From Firm-04 sp003446315 (GTDB taxonomy: Bacteria > Bacillota > Clostridia > Oscillospirales > Ruminococcaceae), in contig CAMNAB010000031.1 in the NCBI GenBank assembly GCA_946530355.1, positions 1 to 24,806 on the forward strand: a stretch of DNA of 24,806 nt. The letters run 5' to 3'. Numbering within the stretch: position 1 is the stretch's first letter; the number at the start of each line of letters is the position of its first letter. Below the pieces are notes generated by a model, which was given only the letters and a program-made list of their open reading frames with translations, made no database searches and was not told where the DNA came from. Shown piece by piece: positions 1 to 6,052 of the stretch. The position numbers and the translations under genes are program-made.

Positions 1-1
1 T

Positions 2-481
2 TCCGATGCGGAACTGGAAAACAATGTCTTCTACAACACAGGAACACTGAACAAAAGCAGGTTCATCAGGGAAAGACGGCTGGATATGATCGCTGTCCTG
101 AACGGGTTTATCGAAACCTACACGCAGGTTTTCGGGCCGTTGGAAGAGAAGTTCAAAGAGAAGGACGGCAGAGAATACTTCCTGCTTTATCTCAAGCCGA
201 TCATCAACGGCACCGGCAATTTCTACATTGAAGCACAGACAAGAGACCAGCTTCGTACCGATGTAATCGTCGATTATCTCGGAGAGCAGTTTATCATTGA
301 GCTGAAGATCTGGAACGGTTCTGCCTATAATGAAAAAGGCGAACAGCAGCTTTGCGAGTATCTGGAACGCTTCGGTCTGAAAACCGGCTACATGCTGACG
401 TTCAATTTCAACAAAGAAAAAGAACAAGGCATCAAAGATGTGAAAATCGGAGATATGACGATTCACGAAGCGACACTATAA
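2..481 (+). CDS. C-terminal part of PD-(D/E)XK nuclease-domain protein (AAA-ATPase/DUF1703-like), truncated by window edge
   Basis: The reading frame is open from the first bases of the window, so the N-terminus lies upstream; the first internal ATG is at 86. The visible 159 residues match the C-terminal nuclease domain of the AAA-ATPase-like/PD-(D/E)XK (DUF1703-type) proteins common in gut Firmicutes and Bacteroidetes. The core is RTDVIVDY followed by QFIIELKIW, giving the D...ExK catalytic pattern, then a helix (GEQQLCEYLERFGLKTGYMLTFNF) typical of the family. In family members an N-terminal AAA-like ATPase domain precedes this region; it cannot be seen here. The biological role of these proteins is not settled and a defence or mobile-DNA role is only inferred. 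The ending MTIHEATL fits a natural C-terminus, and a hairpin follows 18 bp after the stop. Confidence 0.8.
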   Translation, partial: SDAELENNVFYNTGTLNKSRFIRERRLDMIAVLNGFIETYTQVFGPLEEKFKEKDGREYFLLYLKPIINGTGNFYIEAQTRDQLRTDVIVDYLGEQFIIELKIWNGSAYNEKGEQQLCEYLERFGLKTGYMLTFNFNKEKEQGIKDVKIGDMTIHEATL

Positions 482-498
482 AACTGATAACCACACTT

Positions 499-556
499 CG
501 CCCGCTGTGCAGATTCCGGTCTCATCCGGTTCCTGCACGGCGGGCGGTTTCGGTCT
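499..556 (+). terminator. Hairpin after the nuclease gene, probable terminator
   Basis: Arms CGCCCGCTGTGCAG (499-512) and CTGCACGGCGGGCG (533-546) pair over 14 bp with one wobble and a 20-nt loop. The tail (GTTTCGGTCT) is only weakly T-rich, so it may be an inefficient terminator or an RNA-stabilising hairpin. Its position just downstream of the stop at 481 supports the call. Confidence 0.6.
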
Positions 557-613
557 ATAGTCATGCACTTGTGAATCAAGCTGTTGAAAAGTCATAATCC
601 CCTGTCCCCGTAA

Positions 614-787
614 CGATTCCGATTCTTGTACGTCGAAACCGATGTTTTTTCTCGTAGTTCGGAAGCACTTCGTGCTGTCATTGAAGTGTTTGCAGAGGCT
701 TACAATCGTTTTAATCTTCCAAAAATCAAGTATTGGCGGCTTCATCTGTGCAAAGAAATTCCTTTTGGATTGATTGACCTCCTTTAG
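614..787 (+). pseudogene. Transposase-like C-terminal remnant
   Basis: A frame of 57 codons runs to a TAG stop but has no ATG start or ribosome site and is closed by a stop at 611-613. Its product contains SSEALRAVIEVFAEAYNRFN followed by KYWRLHLCKEIPFGLIDLL and then the stop. The 'AYNRFN...PFxLIDxL' ending resembles the C-termini of transposases; I cannot assign an IS family. The rest of a transposase is absent, so this would be a decayed insertion-sequence end. It sits in an accessory stretch between a nuclease gene and an immunity-like gene, which fits. A fortuitous open frame is the alternative. Confidence 0.4.
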
Positions 788-823
788 CTCCCCGATTACC
801 CACTCCCTAACTAATATAACCCT

Positions 824-852
824 TTTACTTTTTTGAAAAGATGTGTTATAAT
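824..852 (+). promoter_or_regulatory. Sigma-A-type promoter for the Imm1-like gene
   Basis: TTTACT (824-829), a 17-bp spacer and TATAAT (847-852), with an extended -10 TG at 844-845. Transcription would start near 859, about 80 nt before the ATG at 941. Confidence 0.7.
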
Positions 853-940
853 ATAAAAGAAAAAGTGCAGCGATCTGCATCAAAACGCAATACAGCTGCA
901 CATAATCATATTTCATTTAACAAAGATCGGAGGATTTTAT

Positions 941-1843
941 ATGATATTCAGAGATTGCGGAATCTTTTATGCAAACAGCGTTGAAAAGGTCGTTGAACGT
1001 GTTCGGAGATGTCTTTACATCGAATTAAAAAAGAATCCCTACAATTTTGAAACAGCGGAGGAAGCAACAGAGAATGCACAGAAAGAATCGCCCATTGTCT
1101 CACCGGTCTTTCTTGTAATTGAAGGACGCTGCTATGTTGGCATCACTTCCAATCCCGTGCAGAGCCTGACGGCACACGGTATCAACATTTTCGCCTCAAA
1201 TACATATTTCTGCATTGATATCGCAAAAGAGGATGCACTTCAATGCAAAGAGGCTGTTATCGCGTTAGATGGATTTGAAGCTGTCAATGATCCTGCAAAC
1301 GATCATACCGAAACGCCTTTTCAGCAATTATATCTCTATATTTACAAGATTTCAGATAAAACAAATGAAGTTCCTGAAACAAGCAGTCTCGTCCCAATAG
1401 AACGACTGCCTGAAGGTGAAAATATCGTCCGTTTCGTCATGCGGAACGGCAGTGCGGAAGCACGTATCATAACGGAAATGGGTGAAAAGGAACGCAATGA
1501 CTTGATTGCGGAGATTAACGCAGGAGTATCTTCTCAGCAGCTTGCTGAAGTATGGATCAGGCACAGAGAGCGCAGCATGCTCAGCGTGCTGTTTGGAGAT
1601 GGCTGCTGTATCATCAACTATGATGCAGGTACTTCACAGAACGGCAGTTATCAGAATTATCGCAGCGGGGTGACCTCTCGCAAAAAGGTTCCTCTCTATT
1701 CGGGTGATTATCCTGAATATATGCTTTGCCGCGATGTACAGGTTTTGGAAACGATTCTTCGGTATTTTCTTCCGAAAGGGAAAAAACCCGGAAAACGTGA
1801 AAACATCAAGTGGGTAAATATGAAATACGACGGATGGGATTAA
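941..1843 (+). CDS. Hypothetical protein with Imm1-like C-terminal domain
   Basis: A 300-aa protein with no signal peptide or membrane segment. The start is fixed by GGAGG at 929-933, 7 bp before the ATG. Residues about 160-292 look like the Imm1 family of immunity proteins from polymorphic-toxin systems: a strand (IVRFVMRNGS), a central 'MLSVLFGDGCCIINYD' segment, then 'LYSGDYPEYMLCRDVQVLET' and a terminal 'ILRYFLPKGKKP...IKW', which is the ordering seen in Imm1 (final helix, basic turn, Trp). The N-terminal part has 'CYVGITSNPVQSLTAHG', faintly like a GIY-YIG start (YVGITxNPxxRLxxHG), but the catalytic Arg is missing, so it is at best a degenerate domain. Upstream lies a 92-nt region with a good promoter. 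No toxin gene is visible next to it. Family assignment is by pattern memory and needs a profile search. Confidence 0.6.
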   Translation: MIFRDCGIFYANSVEKVVERVRRCLYIELKKNPYNFETAEEATENAQKESPIVSPVFLVIEGRCYVGITSNPVQSLTAHGINIFASNTYFCIDIAKEDALQCKEAVIALDGFEAVNDPANDHTETPFQQLYLYIYKISDKTNEVPETSSLVPIERLPEGENIVRFVMRNGSAEARIITEMGEKERNDLIAEINAGVSSQQLAEVWIRHRERSMLSVLFGDGCCIINYDAGTSQNGSYQNYRSGVTSRKKVPLYSGDYPEYMLCRDVQVLETILRYFLPKGKKPGKRENIKWVNMKYDGWD

Positions 1844-1875
1844 CACGTTATACCGCCGTCTTTTCCAATCTCACG

Positions 1876-2028
1876 CTAAACAACAGCATCCAAAAGTTCA
1901 AAATTGAAAGATAGGACAGACTGTAGCTGTTCAGAATGTTTGATATGCATAGTATCAATGAACTCTGCAATCGAGGATTTAAAAATCATATTCCGCTGCG
2001 CTTCCGCATACACCTTTACTAAAACATT
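1876..2028 (-). pseudogene. Possible short coding remnant, opposite strand to cwlD
   Basis: Reading leftwards from about 2028 to the stop at 1876 gives roughly 50 codons with protein-like composition, including YAEAQRNMIFKSSIAEF and ending SFNFELLDAVV. There is no start codon or ribosome site of its own; the same frame continues into the opposite strand of the amidase gene, where it is a shadow. It could be the C-terminal end of a decayed gene disrupted when this junction formed, or chance. Otherwise the 1844-2043 gap shows only the ribosome site of the next gene. Confidence 0.2.
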
Positions 2029-2043
2029 CCAGAGGTGATATGT

Positions 2044-2784
2044 ATGAAACCGGAAATCAGAAAAATCGTGAAAAAAAGCGTGGTTGGCTTCGGGATATTG
2101 GCGCTTAGCATATCGGGGATGCAGCTTGTGCTGGTACGCAATCAGCAGCATGCGCCGGATGCGGTCACAGCATCGGCAGGACAGACACCGGTCATTGTGC
2201 TGGATGCAGGACACGGCGGCATAGACGGCGGCTGTTCGACGGCAGAAGGGGTACCGGAAAAGGGCATCAACCTGAATATTATGCTGGATCTTCGGGATCT
2301 GCTGGAGATTTCCGGATATGAGGTGCAAGTCACGCGGGACAGTGACCGTTCGATCCATGACAGCGGGATTGAAGGGATCGCCAATCAAAAGAGTTCTGAT
2401 ATGGACAATCGGCTGGAGATTCTGAATGCCCCGGCAGAAGCGGTATGCATTTCGATTCATCAGAATCAGTTCACAGATCCGCAATACAGTGGTGCGCAGA
2501 TGTTTTATGCCGGCACAAACAGCCGGAGTAAACAATTGGCACAGTGCATGCAGCGCACATTCCGGGAGATGCTTCAGCCGCAGAACGACCGGGAGATCAA
2601 GCAATGCGGCAAGGAATTATTTCTGTGTTATTACTGCACGCATCCGATGGTGATGGCAGAATGCGGTTTTTTATCGAATCCGGAAGAAGCGGCATTGCTG
2701 ACGGATCCGGCATATCAGCAAAAGGTGGCGTTCACGCTGTATGCGGGCTTGACAAAATACCTGCAAGCCGAATCCGGTATGTGA
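2044..2784 (+). CDS. cwlD: CwlD-like N-acetylmuramoyl-L-alanine amidase (Amidase_3)
   Basis: A 246-aa zinc amidase that cleaves the bond between N-acetylmuramic acid and L-alanine in peptidoglycan; CwlD of spore-formers acts in making muramic-lactam in the spore cortex. Residues 12-31 form an N-terminal membrane anchor or signal (VVGFGILALSISGMQLVLV). The Amidase_3 fold follows at about 50-240 with the zinc ligands H57 (DAGHGG), E72 (PEKGINL), H139 (SIHQN) and the catalytic E206 (AECGFLSNPEE). Length and layout match CwlD (about 240 aa, one catalytic domain, no SH3 or SPOR domain). I start at the ATG at 2044, preceded by AGAGGTG at 2031-2037; the in-frame GTG at 2035 is inside this ribosome site. 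The gene appears monocistronic: a separate promoter follows at 2829. Endospore genes elsewhere in the window support a spore-cortex role, but a vegetative amidase remains possible. Confidence 0.85.
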   Translation: MKPEIRKIVKKSVVGFGILALSISGMQLVLVRNQQHAPDAVTASAGQTPVIVLDAGHGGIDGGCSTAEGVPEKGINLNIMLDLRDLLEISGYEVQVTRDSDRSIHDSGIEGIANQKSSDMDNRLEILNAPAEAVCISIHQNQFTDPQYSGAQMFYAGTNSRSKQLAQCMQRTFREMLQPQNDREIKQCGKELFLCYYCTHPMVMAECGFLSNPEEAALLTDPAYQQKVAFTLYAGLTKYLQAESGM

Positions 2785-2828
2785 TGATAAATCCAGTATC
2801 TGCTTATATTTCTTCCATGATCTTTGCA

Positions 2829-2857
2829 TTGATTTTACGCTGCTTCCGTGTTATAAT
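2829..2857 (+). promoter_or_regulatory. Strong extended -10 promoter for the tiny Cys-rich ORF
   Basis: TTGATT (2829-2834), spacer of exactly 17 bp, TATAAT (2852-2857) with TG at 2849-2850. Start of transcription is expected about 2864, leaving a 39-nt leader with ACGGAGG at 2887-2893. Confidence 0.8.
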
Positions 2858-2902
2858 GGAGACATCCCAAAGGGGAAATACAAAGAACGGAGGAAACAGA
2901 AA

Positions 2903-2968
2903 ATGTGCTGCAACGGATTTTTCCAGTCGCTTTGTGCACTGCTGAGAGCAATGGGATGCAATTGCTGA
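2903..2968 (+). CDS. Tiny Cys-rich peptide (21 aa), function unknown
   Basis: ATG at 2903 follows GGAGG (2889-2893, 9-nt spacing) and the frame ends at TGA 2966-2968. The product is 21 residues, beginning MCCNGFF and ending AMGCNC, with five cysteines (2, 3, 11, 19, 21) and a hydrophobic middle (FFQSLCALL). It has a dedicated near-consensus promoter 46 bp upstream and a perfect intrinsic terminator starting 6 bp after the stop, so the transcript is about 140 nt and encodes nothing else. That arrangement argues for a real small gene, or a small RNA whose ORF is incidental. Cys-rich mini-proteins with CNC-type ends are frequent in this bacterial group, but I do not recognise a named family and give no function. 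Confidence 0.6.
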   Translation: MCCNGFFQSLCALLRAMGCNC

Positions 2969-2974
2969 ACAAAA

Positions 2975-3010
2975 AGCCCGCTTCGGAAAAAGAAGCGGGC
3001 TGAATTTTTT
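2975..3010 (+). terminator. Intrinsic terminator of the tiny ORF
   Basis: Perfect 10-bp stem AGCCCGCTTC (2975-2984) / GAAGCGGGCT (2992-3001), loop of 7 nt, then GAATTTTTT. Preceded by A-tract AAAA, so it may also work on the other strand. Confidence 0.9.
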
Positions 3011-3014
3011 GGTA

Positions 3015-3075
3015 GAACACCTACGCAGATCTTTGGTTGCACATGAATTTCATGCGCGAATCGGGGTAGGTGTTT
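3015..3075. other. Structured intergenic element (nested inverted repeats)
   Basis: An outer stem GAACACCTAC (3015-3024) / GTAGGTGTTT (3066-3075, one wobble) encloses an inner hairpin built on GCACATGAA / TTCATGCGC (3038-3056), which contains the perfect palindrome CATGAATTTCATG (3042-3054). It lies between the terminator at 3010 and the promoter at 3208 and overlaps no gene. There is no T-tract after it, so it is not a terminator. A second palindrome AAACAGCCTGTTT is at 3115-3127. Possible roles are a structured RNA, a regulatory site or a repeat-family member; none can be chosen from sequence alone. Confidence 0.35.
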
Positions 3076-3207
3076 GCTCATATCATACATCAATTAAATG
3101 AAGAAACTGTGAACAAACAGCCTGTTTCATAAATTTTTCAAAAAGTATTCAGAATCCGATCATCTGCAAACTTGTGACAATTGCACATAAAATCATGCGA
3201 AACAGTC

Positions 3208-3236
3208 TTGACTCCATAAAATATATATGATATGAT
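3208..3236 (+). promoter_or_regulatory. Promoter of the pectate lyase gene
   Basis: TTGACT (3208-3213), 17-bp spacer, TATGAT (3231-3236). The predicted start of transcription is near 3243, which rules out the ATG at 3243 as the translation start and gives a leader of about 50 nt to the ATG at 3294. Confidence 0.75.
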
Positions 3237-3293
3237 AAACATATGGGAAACCATATTTTGATTTGTTTTTCGGGGAAAATCGGAGGCATATTT

Positions 3294-5927
3294 ATGAAAC
3301 AGAAACATCAGAAAAGACTGTCATATCTGTCCGCAGCAGCGATCCTGCTGACAGCGCTGGGCGGATGGATGCCGGTGCAGCAGATGCCGGCAGAAGCGGC
3401 GGGAAATCTTCCTGCATTTCCGGGTGCAGTCGGTGCGGGCAAATACGCAACCGGCGGCAGAGGCGGAGAATTGTATCATGTCACGAATCTCAATGACAGC
3501 GGCGCAGGTTCCTTCCGGGATGCGGTCAGCAAATCGAACCGCATCGTTGTGTTTGATGTCAGCGGCACGATCGAGCTGAAAGGGAATATACTCTGTTCCG
3601 ACAATGTGACGATTGCAGGACAAACAGCACCGGGCGGCTCCGGCATCACGCTCAAGAATTATAAAATGGGCATGTCGGGGGATAATATTATTTGCCGGTT
3701 TATCAGTTCCCGTCCCGGCCCGTATGCATCCACAAGCTCCGGCAACGATGCATGGGGCGGCGCAAAGGGCTCCAATTCGATCATAGACCATTGTTCGATG
3801 GGCTGGACGACGGACGAACAATGGGGGCTGTATTCCAATAATGAATATTACACCGTGCAATATTCGGTTCTCGGCCCGGCAGATTCATGGGGCGGACACA
3901 AAAAGGGCTTGCACGGCTTCGGCATCATGCTTGGAAACGGCTGGCTGACCTTTGACCACAATCTGATTATCCACAATGTATCCCGTAATTTCCGCGGCAA
4001 AGTCCCGCAGCAGAAAACGGCTGATTTCACAAACAATATCATATATGACTGGGGCTATCAGACGGCATACGGCACCATCGGGCATTTGAATTATGTGAAC
4101 AACACGCTGAAAGCGGGCAATTCAACGACCGGCGGCTATCACTGGATGTATGTGGACAGCACCACATCGCCGCAGAATTTCAAGGTATTCTGTCAGGGAA
4201 ACCGGCTCATCAATAAAGACGGCTCTCTGAACGGGATCACCTTCAACAACTGGGACGGTGTCACCGTCAAAGACGGCATCGGCATCACGAAAGACAATCT
4301 TTACAGCAGCGCCGCATTCCAGACGGTACAGAACGGCGAGAATCTCTCGACAGCAACGACCTGTGAACCGGCAGATGCAGCATACGATCATGTCATCAGC
4401 TTTGCGGGAAACGGGATCTCCCCGAATCAGCGCACAGCGATCGACCGTCAGTGTGCAGAAGAAACGAGAACCGGAACCGGACAGTGCAGCGGCACGGCAG
4501 CATATGACAGTTCGGAAACGAATCTGAACAAGTACAATGTCAAATGCGGTGTCACATACAGTTATCCGGCAGCGGTCACGCAGAAAACGATCACAGATGC
4601 AGACAATGACGGCATGGATGATGCATGGGAGCTTGCACGCGGCTTAAACCCGAATGATCCGGCGGATTACAAGGGCGATTACTGCGGACAGGGCTACATG
4701 AATATTGAGTATTACATCAATGACCTGACGGTAAATGCATTTCCGGAAGGTGTTGTCACGCCATCTCCGACCGGCAGTGTACCGGCGGTTCCGGCATTTG
4801 AGCCGATCGAAGCGGAGTCTTTTACCGCGCAGGAAGGGATCATTGCAGAGGACAATGAAACGGCATCCGGCGGACAGAATATCGGATATGTCGAAAGCGG
4901 CGATTATCTGATGTACCGCAAGGTTGATTTTGAACCGGGCGCAAAGCGGTTTTCGGCGGTGCTTTCGGGCAATCCGGCACAGATCGAGCTTTATCTGGAC
5001 AGCATGAACGGCAGTCCGAAGGCAGTATTCAATTTTGAAGGCACGACCAGTTTCAGCGATTACCGGACATTTGAATGGAACGTGCGGGAGATCACGGGGC
5101 AGCACAATGTTTATCTGAAATTCACCGGCGGAGAAGGCTATCTGCTGAATATGGATTCGTTCGTATTCGGAACGGAAGCCATCCCGTTCAACGGGCGGCT
5201 GTTTACGAATCTGGAGATCGCAGAGAATGCATATCCGGATGACTGGAAGACGGCAGACCGGATCAGTACGGGAGCCGCGATATACGGTGACCGGGACTTC
5301 ACATTTGTGACGCTGCCGGAAGCATTGCAGGGCGCAGAGCAGATTCTTACGCCGTGTAATGCAAAGAACGTGTTCACGGATTACGGCTCATTCAAAGCGG
5401 CAGCCGACTGCATGCTGTATATTGCACTGGATACGCGGGTAGAAGACGCAGGGAACACGCCTGCATGGCTCAGTGATTTTACCCGCACAGCCGATACCGC
5501 CGCATCCAGCAATGATGTCACGTTTGCAGTTTACAGCAAGCCGCTGCGTGCAGGGGAGCAGTTCACACTTGGCTCCAACAATATGAACGGCAACTGCATC
5601 AATTATGTCGTATTTTTGCAGGAGACTGCTGCGGCAGAAACAACAACGGTCACGACGGAAACGACCACCGTGACAACGGAAACAACGACCTCTGAATTGG
5701 CACCGGAATCGAATTTGTGGGGCGATGTCAATTGCGATACGTCGATTGATGTAGCAGATGCAGTTCTGGTTTGCAGATTTTATGCAGAAGATCCGGAAGC
5801 CTATATCAGTGAGACCGGTTTGCGGAATGCGAATGTCACGCATGATACCAATGTCAACGCAGAGGATGCGCTGCTGATCCTGAAATATATTGCCATGCTG
5901 GTTCCGTATTCTGATCTGGAACCGTAA
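3294..5927 (+). CDS. Secreted pectate lyase with CBM6-like domain and type I dockerin
   Basis: An 877-aa multidomain enzyme predicted to cleave pectin or polygalacturonate by beta-elimination outside the cell. Start: ATG 3294 with CGGAGG at 3281-3286. Residues 1-37 are a signal peptide ending AEAA-G. Residues 40-480 form a right-handed beta-helix pectate lyase domain of PL1 type: FPGAVGAGKYATGGRGG, the SIIDHCSMGWTTDEQ calcium/substrate region (162-176), and FRGK (233-236) holding the probable catalytic Arg. DADNDGMDDAWE (435-446) is a thrombospondin-3-like calcium motif often found at the end of such lyases. Residues 502-626 resemble CBM6 (IEAESF, GGQNIGYVESGDYLMY). Residues 635-777 are a further beta-rich domain I cannot name. 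A Thr/Glu linker (779-800) leads to a dockerin (808-873) with a canonical first calcium loop (DVNCDTSIDVAD) and a weaker second loop (NVTHDTNVNAED). The dockerin implies assembly on a cellulosome scaffoldin, which is not in this window. Confidence 0.9.
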   Translation: MKQKHQKRLSYLSAAAILLTALGGWMPVQQMPAEAAGNLPAFPGAVGAGKYATGGRGGELYHVTNLNDSGAGSFRDAVSKSNRIVVFDVSGTIELKGNILCSDNVTIAGQTAPGGSGITLKNYKMGMSGDNIICRFISSRPGPYASTSSGNDAWGGAKGSNSIIDHCSMGWTTDEQWGLYSNNEYYTVQYSVLGPADSWGGHKKGLHGFGIMLGNGWLTFDHNLIIHNVSRNFRGKVPQQKTADFTNNIIYDWGYQTAYGTIGHLNYVNNTLKAGNSTTGGYHWMYVDSTTSPQNFKVFCQGNRLINKDGSLNGITFNNWDGVTVKDGIGITKDNLYSSAAFQTVQNGENLSTATTCEPADAAYDHVISFAGNGISPNQRTAIDRQCAEETRTGTGQCSGTAAYDSSETNLNKYNVKCGVTYSYPAAVTQKTITDADNDGMDDAWELARGLNPNDPADYKGDYCGQGYMNIEYYINDLTVNAFPEGVVTPSPTGSVPAVPAFEPIEAESFTAQEGIIAEDNETASGGQNIGYVESGDYLMYRKVDFEPGAKRFSAVLSGNPAQIELYLDSMNGSPKAVFNFEGTTSFSDYRTFEWNVREITGQHNVYLKFTGGEGYLLNMDSFVFGTEAIPFNGRLFTNLEIAENAYPDDWKTADRISTGAAIYGDRDFTFVTLPEALQGAEQILTPCNAKNVFTDYGSFKAAADCMLYIALDTRVEDAGNTPAWLSDFTRTADTAASSNDVTFAVYSKPLRAGEQFTLGSNNMNGNCINYVVFLQETAAAETTTVTTETTTVTTETTTSELAPESNLWGDVNCDTSIDVADAVLVCRFYAEDPEAYISETGLRNANVTHDTNVNAEDALLILKYIAMLVPYSDLEP

Positions 5928-5947
5928 CAAAGCATGAAACGCGAAGT

Positions 5948-5988
5948 AACCGCTGAATCCATCGGAGATACCGATTTTATCAGCGGTT
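5948..5988. other. Hairpin in the convergent intergenic region
   Basis: Arms AACCGCTGA (5948-5956) and TCAGCGGTT (5980-5988) pair perfectly, and the loop contains a second stem ATCGG/CCGAT. No T-tract follows on the plus strand; it precedes the main terminator. Confidence 0.5.
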
Positions 5989-6001
5989 TCCGAAAAAGAG
6001 A

Positions 6002-6052
6002 ACCGGTGAAACGGAAGCGGAAGAACCCGCAGAACCGTTTCACCGGTCATTT
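6002..6052. terminator. Bidirectional terminator between pectate lyase and SGNH hydrolase genes
   Basis: Perfect 13-bp stem ACCGGTGAAACGG (6002-6014) / CCGTTTCACCGGT (6035-6047). Rightwards it is followed by CATTTTTATT; leftwards, on the other strand, by TCTCTTTTTCGG. It can therefore end both convergent transcripts. Confidence 0.85.

Noticed and set aside
476..916. Minus-strand open frame of 146 codons in the first gap
   Set aside because: No ribosome site; it runs through the hairpin and the transposase-like remnant on the other strand and reads like a shadow.
3015..3075. Transcription terminator for the inverted repeat before the pectate lyase
   Set aside because: No T-tract follows on either strand and a complete terminator already ends at 3010.
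3243..3293. Earlier ATG for the pectate lyase
   Set aside because: It coincides with the predicted transcription start and has no ribosome site; ATG 3294 has CGGAGG and a normal signal peptide.
5600..5700. Repeated ACGACGGAAAC-type DNA in the pectate lyase as a regulatory repeat
   Set aside because: It encodes the Thr/Glu-rich linker in frame and needs no other explanation.
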